DNA of 64,000 nt from Aplysia californica (GCF_000002075.1 NW_004797773.1:268845-332844), one strand, 5' to 3'; positions 44,501 to 55,080 are shown, counted from the first letter of the stretch. The notes: generated by a model from the letters alone, not told the origin. Numbers and translations are program-made.

Positions 44501-45140
44501 ATGGACAATTTCTGTGAGTTCAGATGTGGCCTTGTTGGCAGAAGAAGGTTGCCGACCCCTTCTTTAGAGGGTGAATATGGGCTATCTTAATGCATTAACA
44601 TTGTTATTCCATAATAAAACTTTACTCTGAAAAAAAAATAATGGTGAAATGGTATGAGTTTAATGCCCTTATCACCATTATTAGGTTATTTAAGAGGCGG
44701 GACCTCCTAGTTTAACGTCCGTCTCCGATAGGACCAAGCCAAGTGGGAAGTTCGTGTAAAGTGTCTTTCCCAAGGACACGACGTCGGACCGAGCTGAGAC
44801 TCGAACCCTCGAACCCGCAATCTCACGATTATGAGTCCAGTAGCCTAACCACTAGGCTACCGATGCCACAAAAACTTAACTCTCGGATATGAGAACTTCC
44901 TATACAAAAATGAGTATGAGTTTTAGTTTCATCAAGTTAAATCTTTACTAATGGGCAAGGTCAACTTTCCAAATCTTCAATTAAAATTTTTTTATTTTTA
45001 AAAAATGAGGCTTGCATTTGTGTTTCAGATTTGACGAAAGTAGTGAGGTTGACAGCACACTTCAGAGCAAGATACATTACGAGGCAGATGATGCTGATGA
45101 CTTTGATGAAGAAGATCCTGATGATGACCTCAATATTTAA
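26502..45140 (+). CDS. ELP5: Elongator complex protein 5 (ELP5)
   Basis: Eight exons: 26502-26556, 34001-34061, 34769-34849, 36260-36450, 37612-37784, 39475-39573, 41021-41115, 45029-45140. All junctions are GT-AG and phases agree, giving 288 residues; human ELP5 is about 300. The N-terminus MLEDLVNG…DTADCPGRTLFLNWVKSLAE parallels human MLDSL…DSVEWEGRSLLKALVKK; the middle GVLIDSLSLHILFQQTPAVC matches the ALDSLSWLLL block; the C-terminus DPISQLSFNLSLTETEK…DEEDPDDDLNI matches the highly conserved end. ELP5 belongs to the ELP4-ELP5-ELP6 subcomplex, RecA-like, needed for wobble-uridine modification of tRNA. A polyadenylation signal AATAAA lies at 45165-45170. Intron 1 (7.4 kb) is filled with transposons. 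The gene is divergent from the EPSTI1-like gene and convergent with UXS1. Confidence 0.95.
26638..27385 (-). repeat. Inverted-repeat partner B, with internal foldback insertion
   Basis: This is the reverse-oriented copy of 24556-25045 (GGCCACCTCTATTCTCACCC at the left; GGCAGTGGAGAGAGAGAAAG and GAGTAGCGCGAGAACTTCCG at the right). It differs by about 400 extra bases (about 26828-27238), themselves bounded by inverted sequences (TTTTACTTTCACTCCCGCAC against GACGGGAGGGAAAGTAAAA) and holding a poly-C run near 27061. It sits at the start of ELP5 intron 1. Confidence 0.75.
27660..29165 (-). repeat. Tigger-like MITE fragment, split by a TTAA element
   Basis: GTCTTAGACGGCCACCTTAG at the left and TCACCTGTACACAAAAGCAG at the right match, in reverse, the interior of the MITE at 32164-33087 (for example GTAACAAAGTAACAATGGAC and AAGCGTGTGATCCCTCATAA). 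It is interrupted at 27761-28801. Confidence 0.7.
27761..28801. repeat. TTAA-flanked element with inverted ends
   Basis: The ends CTCATCCGCTAC and GTAGCGAATGAG are inverted, and TTAA lies immediately outside both (27757-27760, 28802-28805), the duplication used by piggyBac-type and some other elements. Its limits are confirmed by the surrounding MITE, whose sequence resumes on the far side. Length is 1041 bases; no transposase frame is seen, so it is non-autonomous. Confidence 0.8.
29225..29905 (-). pseudogene. Tc1-like transposase remnant
   Basis: Broken minus frames read SMWRLQEWWRATGRV-type N-terminal helix-turn-helix text (29697-29955), then KSRTTIADRTRDQLRETANV and MVRNCLRRARF (29464-29658), then QWDQVVFSDESRFN near 29400-29455, the first catalytic Asp region of Tc1-like transposases. 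Frame changes and stops make it dead. Terminal repeats were not found. It is in ELP5 intron 1. Confidence 0.75.
30350..33850 (+). mobile_element. RTE-type LINE, 5'-truncated, split by a MITE
   Basis: Endonuclease: QVYAPTNDPE, VMGDLNAKVG, TENQIDHFCIS, SDHHLILGK (30337-31056). Reverse transcriptase: SHKAAGPDHIPPEALE, WKEGHLIKLPKKGD, NNYRGITLLS (31329-31895), then VNFIDYEKAFDSVDR, GVRQG, and after the inserted MITE LDFADDFAL (33091-33240). C-terminus: LLYSCETWKTTK, RRKWRWMGH-type block, GRGRPRETWRR, stop near 33832. The 3' end has TTGATTGATTGATGA, a short tandem tail as in RTE elements. The start of the endonuclease is missing and frames are broken by stops and shifts. It lies in ELP5 intron 1 in the gene's own orientation. 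Confidence 0.9.
32164..33087. repeat. Tigger-like MITE inserted in the RTE LINE
   Basis: Ends CAGTCAAACCTGTGTAAGAC and GGCAGGTTTGACTG are inverted and flanked by TA on both sides (32162-32163, 33088-33089). It splits the LINE inside GVRQG|…SPFLF, so it arrived later. Within it, near 32370-32462, is a GCGCTATACAAATGCTAT(TATTATT) tail typical of tRNA-derived SINEs, a further nested insertion. Confidence 0.9.
35156..36046. repeat. Tigger-like MITE, second subfamily
   Basis: Ends CAGTCGAACCTGTGTAAGAC and GCAGGTTCGACTG with TA on both sides (35154-35155, 36047-36048). The interior (TTCCATCTTAGACATTTTCC and so on) differs from the 22546 and 32164 copies, so it is a separate subfamily with the same ends. 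It lies in ELP5 intron 3 between two ORF pieces I cannot identify (35036-35150 and 36050-36220). Confidence 0.85.
36480..36800. repeat. Dispersed intronic repeat, copy 1
   Basis: Begins near CAGTTTCCAAGGACTCTCAA and ends near ACTCCATGTGCCCAAAAATT. Diverged copies in the same orientation lie at 38810-39050 and 41505-41760, all in ELP5 introns. Common blocks include TTTGGCGG…TTTTCTCGC, CACCAGGTAACCC and TGATACCAA(C/T)A. The family is not identified. Confidence 0.6.
38539..38640. repeat. 34-base tandem repeat, 3 perfect copies
   Basis: Unit GGCTGAGTGAACCATCTTGT, then TATTCACTATCTTT. Each unit contains AGTGAA…TTCACT, an inverted pair able to form a small hairpin. Confidence 0.9.
38691..38762. 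repeat. 24-base tandem repeat, 3 copies
   Basis: Unit TGTCCATTTCGTAAAGCATT, then TCTT, repeated three times without change. Confidence 0.9.
39650..39845. repeat. Short Tigger-like MITE
   Basis: The left end TCAAACCTGCTATAAAGACC and right end GTCTTACGCTGGTTTGA are inverted and resemble the CAAACCTG…AAGAC ends of the other MITEs here. It lies in ELP5 intron 6, just past exon 6. Confidence 0.6.
40618..40765 (-). repeat. tRNA-derived SINE head
   Basis: The minus strand reads TGTGGTGTAATGGTTAAGCC (A-box-like) and, about 45 bases on, GTGGATTCTCGAAT (B-box-like). It cannot be a working tRNA gene because no acceptor stem closes. Confidence 0.6.
41395..41760. repeat. Dispersed intronic repeat, copy 3
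   Basis: TAGTTTCCAAGGAAACTTAA to CCAAAAAATTGATGAGTGCC matches the copies at 36480-36800 and 38810-39050. Confidence 0.6.
41867..42868. mobile_element. Mutator-like (Pack-MULE-like) element carrying a LINE fragment
   Basis: The ends GGCACTTATTTATACTGAG and CTCAGTATAAATGAGTGCC are inverted; the pair continues into (CC)GAAAAGAC repeats for about 35 bases. Outside, GACAGTCTG (41857-41865) and GACGGTCTG (42869-42877) form a 9-base direct repeat with one mismatch, the size used by MULEs. The left arm is a degenerate array of GAAAAGACCC units. The inside is an endonuclease fragment of a LINE (42110-42835). No transposase is present. Confidence 0.65.
42110..42835 (+). pseudogene. LINE endonuclease domain fragment
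   Basis: The open frame reads GLSEVRWEGAGS, VIQIYTPTSEHD, VVIGDFNAKVGS, GERLVEWCRENNF, RRRYTWKSPGDRSENQIDF and DCDSDHVPV, the full order of AP-endonuclease motifs of RTE/CR1-type LINEs. The frame is uninterrupted for about 240 codons and stops at the inverted repeat arm. No reverse transcriptase follows. It differs clearly from the LINE at 30350, so it is another family. Confidence 0.85.
43274..43372. repeat. Dispersed 95-base repeat (CCGGACATTGGGGATT family)
   Basis: GTAAAGTTATTTCTGCATCC through TTGTGGTAGGGTGACC. A second copy, about 85 percent similar by eye, lies at 47308-47402. Family unknown. Confidence 0.65.
43570..43830 (+). repeat. tRNA-derived SINE
   Basis: The head reads GTCAGTGGCCTAGACCTCTG (A-box-like) and GGCTTCAAATCC (B-box-like); the tail reads GTCTGCTGGGGTATGAATGG and TGTAAAGCTCATAGACCATG. 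A reverse relative lies at 20930-21220. Confidence 0.65.
44685..44872 (-). repeat. tRNA-derived SINE
   Basis: The minus strand reads GTGGCATCGGTAGCCTAGTG, GTTAGGCTACTGGACTCATA and a B box GGTTCGAG, followed by AAGGACACGACGTCGGAC-type body (read on plus at 44773). The body block AAAGTGTCTTTCCC is common in SINEs of this kind. Confidence 0.75.
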
Positions 45141-45694
45141 TCATGTGTGAATGAAATATAAAAAAATAAAAAGATCATAACTATTTTCTGAGTTACTCTT
45201 TTTTCCTTATTAACCTGACTTATGCCTATGAAAACTGCCCTCATGTCTTGGGAAATGAAAATTGAGAAAACAGGTTCATGGTAAAACTAGGAATGAGCAA
45301 GGTGTTCTTTAAATTTCTCAAATATACTCTTCTAAAAAAGGTTAGGGAACACTTTGAGTTTAAATAAAAAGAGAGTGTAGTGACAAAAATAAGTCTGTGT
45401 TAAAAAAATAAAAATAATGTTAATATCCCCCCCTTTGGGAATGGCCTAAAGCCCGGCATTGGTTGAAACGGTCCTCCCTCACAGTGGTTGACCTGGGCCT
45501 CCCTGACCAACAGGGATCGTCAGTATTTCTGGTTTGTTGGTACCCGTCTTATTGTTGGGTGACAGCAAGACTCCTAGCCACCTCCCCCAATGAAACACCA
45601 CCTTGGAGCCAACCAATGATGACCCTTCCTCTGTCGTGCGAATTCAACTTTATCCTAGGCGTACTGTGTGGCAATCAAATTTTCGAGCTATTGC

Positions 45695-45861
45695 CTGTCC
45701 TCGCGGTTTTATGCAAAACAAATTTTGAATTTATGCAAACAGCCCAAAAAAGTGAAATTATGCGATTCTGTTATTTTTAACAAAGAATGATAAAGGAAAA
45801 TAATCTGAAATTATGCAAAAAATGATCAAATTATGCGGGGTGCATAAAACCCCGGGGACAG
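45695..45861. repeat. MITE, CTGTCC termini, 6-base target duplication
   Basis: CTGTCCTCGCGGTTTTATGC at the left and GCATAAAACCCCGGGGACAG at the right; flanks TATTGC and CATTGC (one mismatch). It is about 167 bases and closely similar throughout to 4180-4348. Confidence 0.85.
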
Positions 45862-46197
45862 CATTGCACAGGCTTCTATGGTCATTGCGTGAGCATAGTG
45901 TTCACACAACATAATGATTGACTCTTTACATGCCTAAGACTCGGTATCATTTTTCTTTTACCATTTAAAAACAAGCAACTTTTTCATGAACCTTTTAACA
46001 TGTGCCTCGTGTTCACAACTCAAGTTCGAAAATGTTTTCAAAGTTGTTAACAGTACACATAGTTGAATTGGCTGCTCAAATATAACAGGTTTCATTTCTA
46101 AATGCTAACATACATAAATGTCGCATGAAAAATGCATACATATTTAACGTTGTTCCCAAACTTTTTTCAAAGAGTATATCATGAGGAATGGCAGATT

Positions 46198-46280
46198 TTG
46201 TGTTTAGTTTTAGTAACAGTTATACATACAGCACTTGCAACAACACAATAAGGTCAGATAAGTGCTGAAGATTGTGCTAG
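46198..46280 (-). repeat. SINE-like repeat, partial
   Basis: TTTAGTTTTAGTAACAGTTA to GTCAGATAAGTGCTGAAG: the tail half of the 7784-7969 family. Confidence 0.65.
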
Positions 46281-46428
46281 AAGCACATTTTGGATCTTGC
46301 ACTTGTAGTGAACACTAGAGCTAAATTTGGTTCATTAACATTTCCCTACTCACACATATAGACCGAACTCTGTCGTCAATCTGTCACTTATTATGTGTTG
46401 ATTGATTTAGTTTAATGACATACTTCTC

Positions 46429-46880
46429 TTAAAATTGCTTCTTTTTTTTTTTTACTTTCCTCTTGTACTCAAGGGGAGAAAGCTTTTGGTCTCTGGCAAG
46501 CTGGATGGCCTGGCTGAGTGGAAAGTTGTGTGTCTTAAGGGTATTCTTCACACCGTCGATCCAGGTCTTCCTTTGTCTTCCTCTTGCCTTGGACCCTGAT
46601 ATTCTTTTGTAGTACGCTTTACTGGCAAGTTGGTGAGATGCCATACGTGTCAGATATCCATCCCACCAAATTGTTTGCCTCTGAATGCAGGGACGATAAG
46701 TGTTGTTCCCATCATTTCTCTGATCTTGGTGTTTCTGATCCTAAAATTGCATCTTCACAATATTTCTTCAATGACATATTCTGTGGGTACTGGAGCACTT
46801 TTTTCTCCCTTTCATTCATCATTATATGGAAAAGGAAGGCGTAAAAGATAATTGGGGAGGGGCAAGCTAGTCCAAAAAGG
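46429..46880 (-). mobile_element. LINE ORF2 C-terminal remnant
   Basis: The minus frame reads MASHQLASKAYYKRISGSKA, then RGRQRKTWIDGVKNTL and AIQLARDQKLSPLEYK, typical of the last part of RTE-like ORF2. Upstream text (IRNTKIREMMG, about 46690-46740) is in another frame, so it is broken. Confidence 0.65.
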
Positions 46881-47019
46881 TATTGGAAAGGAAGTCTTAA
46901 TATCAGAGTTACATGCTTCGAAGTTATGGGTAGGACATTGCAATATTATAAAAGGTATTTATTTTCCATGGCCAGCCTTGATTGGGGGTGTCTGTTTCTT
47001 CAGATCTGGCACTTGAAGA

Positions 47020-47190
47020 AATACTCAAAATGGGACTAACATTCATCTGCCAGAATTGGTCTCATTGGCAATAGAAGAAGTCACAAGTCCTCTTTACCCT
47101 TATTTCTTCTATTTTGCTTTTAATATATTCTTCTATGTAGAGGCATTGGTCATCATCAATAAAAGTCAAGCTATTGTTATATTATCACTT
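47020..47190 (+). mobile_element. LINE 3' end, short copy
   Basis: GGTCTCATTGGCAATAGAAG and the following CTCTTTACCCTTATTTCTTC parallel 7018-7110 and 54425-54490. Confidence 0.6.
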
Positions 47191-47307
47191 GGGGGAAAAA
47201 AACCCAGCTTCAAATGGGTTATAATATCACTTAGTGAACAAAAATCCAGTTTCAAATAGGTACTTGGAAATAGAAATAATTTCTAGTAAAATTTCAACCC
47301 TAGAAGG

Positions 47308-47402
47308 TAAAGTTGTTCCCGCATCCAATCCGGACATTGGGGATTGCCTTGCTAGTGAGACAACTTCTTGGGCCTTTAGCTTATTGTGGTAGGGTGACCA
47401 GT
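47308..47402. repeat. Dispersed 95-base repeat, second copy
   Basis: CCGCATCCAATCCGGACATT through TTGTGGTAGGGTGACC; matches 43274-43372. Confidence 0.65.
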
Positions 47403-47464
47403 TCCTTTTCACGCTGCCTTTACTTCCCTAACTCGAAGTCAGGTACCCATGACTGCTGGGTAGG

Positions 47465-47565
47465 CAGGAGGGGGCAAAAAAAACATGTGTCCGAACGGAG
47501 GCTCGAACCCGGACTTTCCGCTTCAGAGACAAGTGCACTAACCTCTCCGCAACCGCATCATTTCC
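47465..47565 (-). repeat. tRNA-derived SINE head
   Basis: The minus strand reads GCGGAGAGGTTAGTGCACTT (A-box-like) and GTCCGGGTTCGAGCCTCCG (B box intact). The tRNA-like fold is partial, so it is a SINE head rather than a tRNA gene. Confidence 0.65.
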
Positions 47566-49134
47566 TAACTTAGGTAAAAACCTTAATTCAAATCTCATTT
47601 CAACAGACTGTGAGATATTTGTTTGGAATTCATGAGTAAAACAAATGTCATATTGCATCATACCAATTATTTTTAAAAAGAATACAACGTACCATAGTGT
47701 TTTGGGGAAGTATTTCTTTATTACAATTCAAAGAGCATTTGGGATTTCTTAGGTCCTTCAGAAATGTTTAAAAATTGTTCTTTGTTGTTGTTAAAACGAA
47801 AACTTGGACTTGTCATTCCGAGAGAGACAAAAGAAGTAAAAAGAATAATACATGACCTACAACAGAAGTTATTTTAAATACATTTTCAAAGCCAATTATA
47901 CCTTAAAAGTGGCCCAGGGATGTCACTCGGATTTTGTGAAAATACCTGAAAATTTACAAAGTTGTAGTTGCAAACAAAAAGAGAGTGAACAAACATGAGA
48001 TTAAACAGAAAATAAATGCTTAGAATAATAACTGTTCTTCTAGCGAAGATAACAGTAACAGGAAAAAAAACGGAAAAGCGGCATCCCTGGTAGAAAGCCA
48101 AGGAATATAGGGGAAACTGGGACAGAGACCATTACAAAGTTCAAGAGTTTCCATGTGATAGCAAGTGAGTATACTGTACTGAAAGTGAACTGTGTTATAG
48201 TTGAGGGAGGGGGTGGGGGGGGAGTCATATCTCAGAGAATGGAGAGAAGATGATCATGCACCATCTTCTCTCCACAAATCCATGGGAAGGACAGGAGCTG
48301 AGGAACTGACCGAAAAAAAAAGGGGGGAGGGGAACAAAAAGCATGGTAGGAGGAGAAGGCAGAGCAATAAGAGGCAGTGTATAAAATATGTACTTTACAG
48401 TATACAGTATTCATTTAAAAAATGGCTACAAGTACAAGAAAAAATAACATATTGGAAAAAAACAAACCAACAACAACAAACCCAAAGCATCCAAAAACCA
48501 AACCATGTGCTGGAAATCAACAGTGTACAGAATGACCAGTTTATGCAATATTGCTAGATATGGCAAAACTACAGGGAAAACAAGAGACAAGGGTATGCAT
48601 ATAATACATAAAAAATAATATTGCCTGTCTCTCATCAACATAAATTGCTCAGCCAAAAGCTGAGGACATCTCTCCATCCCCCCCACCCCCCTTATAAAAT
48701 TATTTCATCATGACAGACAAGGCATGAGAACTATATGAGCCCCAATATTTGGGACCCACTACCTTAAACTCAAACTATTGGTAAGGGTCACCTTTTCAGT
48801 ATATCTATTATTCTGTAGGGCTTTCATATCAAGAAGCCTTGCAAGAAAGTATTTAAGCTTATATCCTGGCCATCCCATCATTGTACGGTACAATGGGATA
48901 ATATACAAAATGCAGTCTAGCACGCACAGCAATATAGGCTCATAGCCAACAGATTTTCAGATTCTGAAATTTTCCGTATATGTATATATATATATATATA
49001 TAGATCTATATGTATTCTTTTAAAACATGTACATAGCGAAATTCGTACATGACAAAAAATGTTGCATCCCGCCAATTTCACGATGTGCATGTTTTTTAAA
49101 AGCAGATGATTCTGCATCCCTTTACACACAATTT

Positions 49135-49290
49135 AGATCGTTCAAATGGTGGGCTTCGACCCTGCCTGTCACAACCAACTTTGGTTGAGAGAGAGGAATG
49201 ACACAAATTTTCCCGACAAGGCATTTGAACTCAAGGTCTTCTGCATCCAATGGTGAACCACCTAACAACTACACCCCAGACGTCAGTAAT
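49135..49290 (-). repeat. tRNA-derived SINE head
   Basis: The minus strand reads GGTGTAGTTGTTAGGTGGTT and, 40 bases on, CTTGAGTTCAAATGCC, followed by a CCCGACAAGG-type body seen on plus. Diverged. Confidence 0.55.
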
Positions 49291-50311
49291 GGGATGTGTT
49301 AGTATTTCGTAATCATATATATAGATCTAACCCTCTTTGATTGCCATCTTTGAGCCCCAAAATATAAAATTTAACTCCCAATTGAAAATCATCAGTGTCT
49401 TTCCATACAACCCTAATCAATTTCTTGGGATTTCCAGATAAGGTCATTAACTGAAGAAACACTTCACGGGGCATCTTACAACATATTTTTGTTTTGTTTC
49501 ATTACTTCTTTTCTGGTTTTTAATTGAAAAAATCACCAGTACTATAGGCTATAGTCATGGTTCTGATTTCTGATCAAGGCAATCTGCATGGAACTTAAAA
49601 AAAAAAAAAGGCTAACACACTTATGGAATGACAACAACAAAATGTGTGTGCCTGGAGAAAGGTCCCAGTTGTCGGCAAAGCTATTTATGAGCAAGAGGGT
49701 GGAAAGGCTAAGAAAGTCATACCATGTCAAAAATTTAGTTCCATAAGAAAACACATGTTTAACCATTTAATAAAAACATCTTGAAAGGATTTTATAATAT
49801 TGTAAGTCTAAATATTGTTTCATTAGTTATTTTTGCAACATGTCGGTCTTCACCAAAGGTTAATAAGTTTTTTAAAAAGGGGGTTTTCTCCAAACTTTGT
49901 TTTTACACCTTGAGTTACAAAAAGTGGCATTTAAGCCCTTATTTCAATATTCAAAACATCTGACAACTGGGAGCTTTCTCCAGGTACATACACAAATAGT
50001 TTCAGTGTGTCAGGCATAGGCTGTGCTTTATGTGCTGGGAATTCCCACTGGGAGGATTTTCAGTGTTTAGTTAAGTAAGTCACCAGTGAACGAGTCAAGT
50101 TCTTTACTTTTAACTTTTTCATGTATATCAGCTCTGTGCAGTTAATTCCAAAATACTGAGCATATCTTTTAAAAAAAAGAAACCTGATACTCAGCCCTGA
50201 CCCTTCCTCCATACATTACATCTGCCCAGTCCAATTCACATTTTTCTGTCTTAAAAATGTATCTAAATCGAAAACATAAGTAGGAGAAACCACAGCCAAT
50301 TCTTGAATGTA

Positions 50312-50973
50312 CCAGGTGTGTCTCATAATGCAGTTTCCCTTCTCTGTAACTTCAGAACCATTTTAACAAAAAGGCAGGAATTTTATGACGTTATAGAAAT
50401 ACGCACATTTGTAATCTCTGACCAAAAGTTGTTGTATCATCCTATTTTCATTTGAACTATAATTTTGTGTTGGCAAGTTCCCATTGGCACCACTGTAAAA
50501 AGTGAATACTTCAGATCAGTAATAAGACAAATTGAGTCCAGCCATTCGTTTGAAAAAATGAGACGGTAAGCTGGAATCTGTCTTGATCTCTCACGATGAC
50601 AATGTAGGCCCTAGCTGTCCAATAAAAGGGTCTCTGAATTCTCAACAGCTATTTGTGGGATTTGCACCCTATTTGCCAGACTCAACCCCTAATGACTTTT
50701 TTATATTTTCTTTTTAACGGAAAGAAATGCTTCATGTTCTGAGATTTAAGGATGCACATGAGACTAAAGCTGGGTCTAAGAAAGGAGTAAGGGCCTTAAA
50801 GACTGGTTCATTTTTTCAAAAGCTGTGTGCATCGCTTGGGAAAATATGTATACCTTTATGGAGCATGAGTTGAATAGGTAATATCATAAAGATTTGTTTT
50901 TAATACTTCAGTTTTGATAAGTATATTTGTGAGCAATGTAACGCAGGGAAACTTCTTTATGAGATACACCTCG
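50312..50973 (+). mobile_element. mariner, internally deleted
   Basis: Inverted ends CAGGTGTGTCTCATAATGCA (from 50313) and, reversed, GAGGTGTATCTCATAAAGAA, both running on to GTTTCCCT, with TA outside (50310-50311, 50974-50975). The plus strand keeps a decayed C-terminal transposase part: LFVGFAPYLPDSTPNDFFIF and FQKLCASLGKYVY. At 662 bases about half the element is missing. The ends differ from the mariner at 19748, so the two are separate lineages. Confidence 0.8.
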
Positions 50974-53900
50974 TATAACTATTACTGTACACATGTACAT
51001 GTAAAGAAGAGGAGAGTACTTAACAAGCCCAACAGCAAGAACGACAGCGCAAACCATACAGTACAGTGAATTGTTATGGAACACGACAAATACAAAGCTT
51101 TTTCTCCTCAAACTCCATGATGTATTGCGTCTTGAAATCTTGTAAGGATTGTCAATGCATTAGAGACACTAATATTTGAGCTTGGAGAAAATGTATGCCT
51201 CTCTTTGACATGTTTTTTCCACACTTAAAACAACTGGATCAAATACAAGAGAAACAGGCTTCAGGCAGGTAATGATGAGAAGGAGTTGCTCCCAAGACAG
51301 AGAGAATTGTAACTACCGTATCTATTCGGCTTACTTCCAGTGACAGCATCAACAAGATTCAAGTAAGAAAACAAATAGAGAAATTCTCACAAACTTTGTA
51401 CATTCATAGGGGGGAATGTTTAATGCGACAATCATCGTCTTACAGGCTTATTCAATTTCATCCACAAAAAAAAAAAATTCATTCATTTACATTACAATTC
51501 ATTACAATATTACAATGTGATACATGATATTCAAAGACATTATCTGTGTCAGTGACAATCGTAATGAGATATAACATTTCCAGTCAAAAAAGAAAAAGAA
51601 ATTGATCTGACAACTTGCACACTACACTAAAGCAAAATGAAATCATTTGTTCTAATGCCTCAAAAGACACGTTTTCATTCAAACAAACATGCAACTGAAA
51701 CTGGACTTTTCTAGTGACGCAAAATAACTACTTACATGTTAATTTCTAACTCATTGAAAACACATCAGGCCGTAAGGTTATCCTCCTGCACATCAACATT
51801 TCAATATCAACAATTCTTTCTCCCACAAGAAACTCTCAACTGTGAGAATCCAGAAGATTTACTATTCCCAAGAGAGAGTGGACTTCCTATGAATGAATCA
51901 GTTTCTCTCTACAAACTCACTCCATTCGTTGCCATTGAGATGGCTTCCCACTGAGAAATGACACAGTACTTAAAAGATTCATTATCTCCCCCCCCCCAAT
52001 TTCTGAACATCAAAATGCAGTAAAAGAACAGCTATTTTCCACGGATAACATTCTTCAACAATTGACTCGCAGAACAGAATAAAGCTGTCCTTGACTGGAG
52101 TATTGGAAAAACTGGAGTGAGAACTACCACAGTCATCAATCCATAAAAGAGAAGTCACAGATCAAGATTTTGTTCAGACAAAAACAAAGCTAATTGAACG
52201 TAAGAGAGATTCTTCCATAAGTCAAAGTATGTTACGAAGAACAAAGTGGTCACCAACACCAATTAATTACGTATGGTACAATCATTCAACATATATATAT
52301 CTGCTCTTTTCACTCATCCGCCACAGATGCAGAGAAATGAAGAATAGCATCACCATTTCAAGTCAGATCTTCTTTAACGAGTAAATTTCAAAGAGCACAC
52401 AATCTATACCAAAACCCTATCGGGTATCTATAGACCACAATTTTAAATGCACAGGGATCCCAATTGACATAAAAGAGCAAGGACAGTATCAGGTTTGTGC
52501 TTTATATAAACAAAAGATATCAGCAAATGATGCTCATCTAAGGTCAAAGAAACAGCAGGACATCCGATGAGACTCATAAAGGGATAACATTAATATTATA
52601 CTAACTGCCAAACAATTTTTATGAAAAACAATTAGAACGATAAAAAAAGAGGCAAAAATCATAACAGAAAAAACCCTCATTAAAGATACCAAAAGGAGTG
52701 CAATGAGGAAGAATAACCCAAAATGTAAAAAAAAATATCAGCCACTTTACTTAACAAAGGAACAGCCCCTGATTCCAACTTTCAGCCTCACATCTCATTG
52801 CCACTGCCACTGACACAGCAGTAATAAAATGGCACACTTGACACATTACACAGGATTTGTCCATGTTCCTCATACAAGACAATAATAATACATGATATAC
52901 AGGACAGGTAAATAACACAACAACAAAGAACATCTCTCCACTCTGCTGAGCTCACAACACTTTCACATTCACCATCGGTATCAGGCACTCCACACTCCTC
53001 GCTCCATTCATCCTTGAACCAAAGAAACAAGCCAACAAACTTGCATATTATACATATTCCCTTGTGTTGCAAGCAGTTCTTTTCCATATAAAACAAATTA
53101 ATTTTGCCCGTTTCAGTGATTGGGAGCATGCGGAATCTCCCTATACAAGTTTGAAATATTTCGACCACAGTAAAACTTTGATTAAATGAGCATAAAAATA
53201 CATAATAACAATTTGTTCAATCGTTAAGAATTTTAAAAGCAAAATTCATGCCACTTTACTTTAACAACTCTGAAAGCAACAGTCAGCATGTGATTGTGCA
53301 CAAAAATATGAATAGTGTATACACTGTCTTTGCTGTCAACTTGGGAAGGACTTTGTAAAGTTAAATTTAACACTTTTAGTACCCCAGGCTGTAGTATGCG
53401 CTTATTTCCGCCGGCAACTTAAGTCTCCAACTCAACCAGGCACACTAAACATATTTAAACAACAAACCCCCATTGCACTAAATCGAATACCAAAGGAAGT
53501 CACTCTATGTGACAGCTGAATGGTTGAGAATTTATAAAATATTCTACCATGGCTTCAGCGTTCTAAACTGGTGCGCTACTAGAGGGTTTTTCACTATAGG
53601 AGCCTTTGGTACTGTAAGTGTTAAGGGTCAGGCTTGCATGAACTGCTTGCAACACCAATGACATTTTGACACATACTAGCACAGGTTGCCCAACAACAAC
53701 AACAACAACAACAAATATACACATGTTTAAAAAAACTAAGGTCCAGGCACCAAAACAGAGGAATTCCATCGGTTGTTGGGGGGAATTTTCACGGACTCGA
53801 AAAGACATGCAATGTGTGAGAAAATACACAGCTAACCACTCAGTTCTAAAAACTATCTCCTTGATTTTGTGAATGTAGATTTTTTCAAGCATATAAAAAG

Positions 53901-54204
53901 ATGGTGGGGGTGGGGAGATTTCAGACTCAATTCCACAAGTCTAATATTGTGATTCACTTCCTCTTTATAAAATGAAAAACATAAGAATGGCTCGATAGAA
54001 AATCTAATGCTGTCACATTTTCTAACTTCTTGGAAATCATAAATTTGAAGTTTGCCGACAACCACTACTGTTTTCTGTTTATGAATAAACCCTGTCACAT
54101 TTTATTCTTTATTTGCCTTTTTATTCTTAAAAACTAATCCACTCTATTCTCAGCTATCCTTAAGGAAGCATACAGTTGGCACACCAAAGACACCCTGGAA
54201 ATGT

Positions 54205-54550
54205 CTCTGAAAAACTTCAAACATTAACCCTTTGACTTGGGAGAGCCTTGCTCTTGACAAATCCACTTGGAGAGTGGCAGTCACAGAGTGGGCACCAAGT
54301 AGTATGAGTATTCACAAATAAGAAAACGCTGAAGCCAAGAGGGAAGACCGCAGGCTGCACACATCCACAAGTGGAAACAAACGTCTTAAAAGCTCAAAAT
54401 TTGGCAAACTCTAAACTGCCAAAATTGGTCTTATTCGCCATAACAGAAGTCACGAGTCCTCTTGACCCTTATTTCTTCTATTTCTCTAGAGAAATATTCT
54501 CTGCAGATGCATTGGTCATCGTCAGACATTGACAGTAGAAACTATATTAT
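54205..54550 (+). mobile_element. LINE 3' end, third copy
   Basis: GGGAGAGCCTTGCTCTTGAC reads WESLALDKSTWRVAV; followed by CACATCCACAAGTGG and GTCATCGTCAGACATTGACA as in 6800-7240. Diverged and without an open frame. Confidence 0.7.
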
Positions 54551-54929
54551 CACTATTCAACTATAGAAGGTTCATTTCACTTTAAATACTTTAAAAGAAG
54601 TCAGTATATATATAACAATAAAACAATAGTATGACCGACATGGACTTCGAGACTTTTTCCATTAAAACAATCAGTTGTCATACTTGTGCGGTTATTGGAC
54701 ATTTTTTCAGCTTATACAGTGATGAGACAGTCTCCAACGTTAATACTCTGTCACTAGTTGGCTAACTCGTAAATTTAAAACCAAAAAAAAGTAGGTGGTT
54801 TTACTTTGTAGGTTGTCAGTATAATATAAATATCAGCTTATGGTGTTTGTTTCATAATCTTAATGTAGGTGTATCATGCCCCCCACCAACACAACCTACA
54901 TCATTTAGTTAGAGACTTTAAAGCCTACC

Positions 54930-55080
54930 TGTTAGTGCTAGGGCAAACCCAGGCTGAGTGGCATAACAATGTCCCAGTGGAAAGCCCAAAATACTCGATA
55001 AAAATTTTCCTCACATGGGAATCAACCTCAAGTTTTGTGCATGCAACTGCGAAGCACCTAACCACTACCCACAACCATCT
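54930..55080 (-). repeat. tRNA-derived SINE head
   Basis: The minus strand reads GGGTAGTGGTTAGGTGCTTC and TTGAGGTTGATTCCC, an A-box and B-box pair at the expected spacing. Confidence 0.6.

Noticed and set aside
44790-44872. Possible tRNA gene on the minus strand
   Set aside because: A- and B-box text is present, but the cloverleaf does not close and a SINE body follows; the same applies to 47465-47565 and 40618-40765.
48201-48686. ORFs of 118 and 86 codons
   Set aside because: Low-complexity composition, no family resemblance and no splice context.
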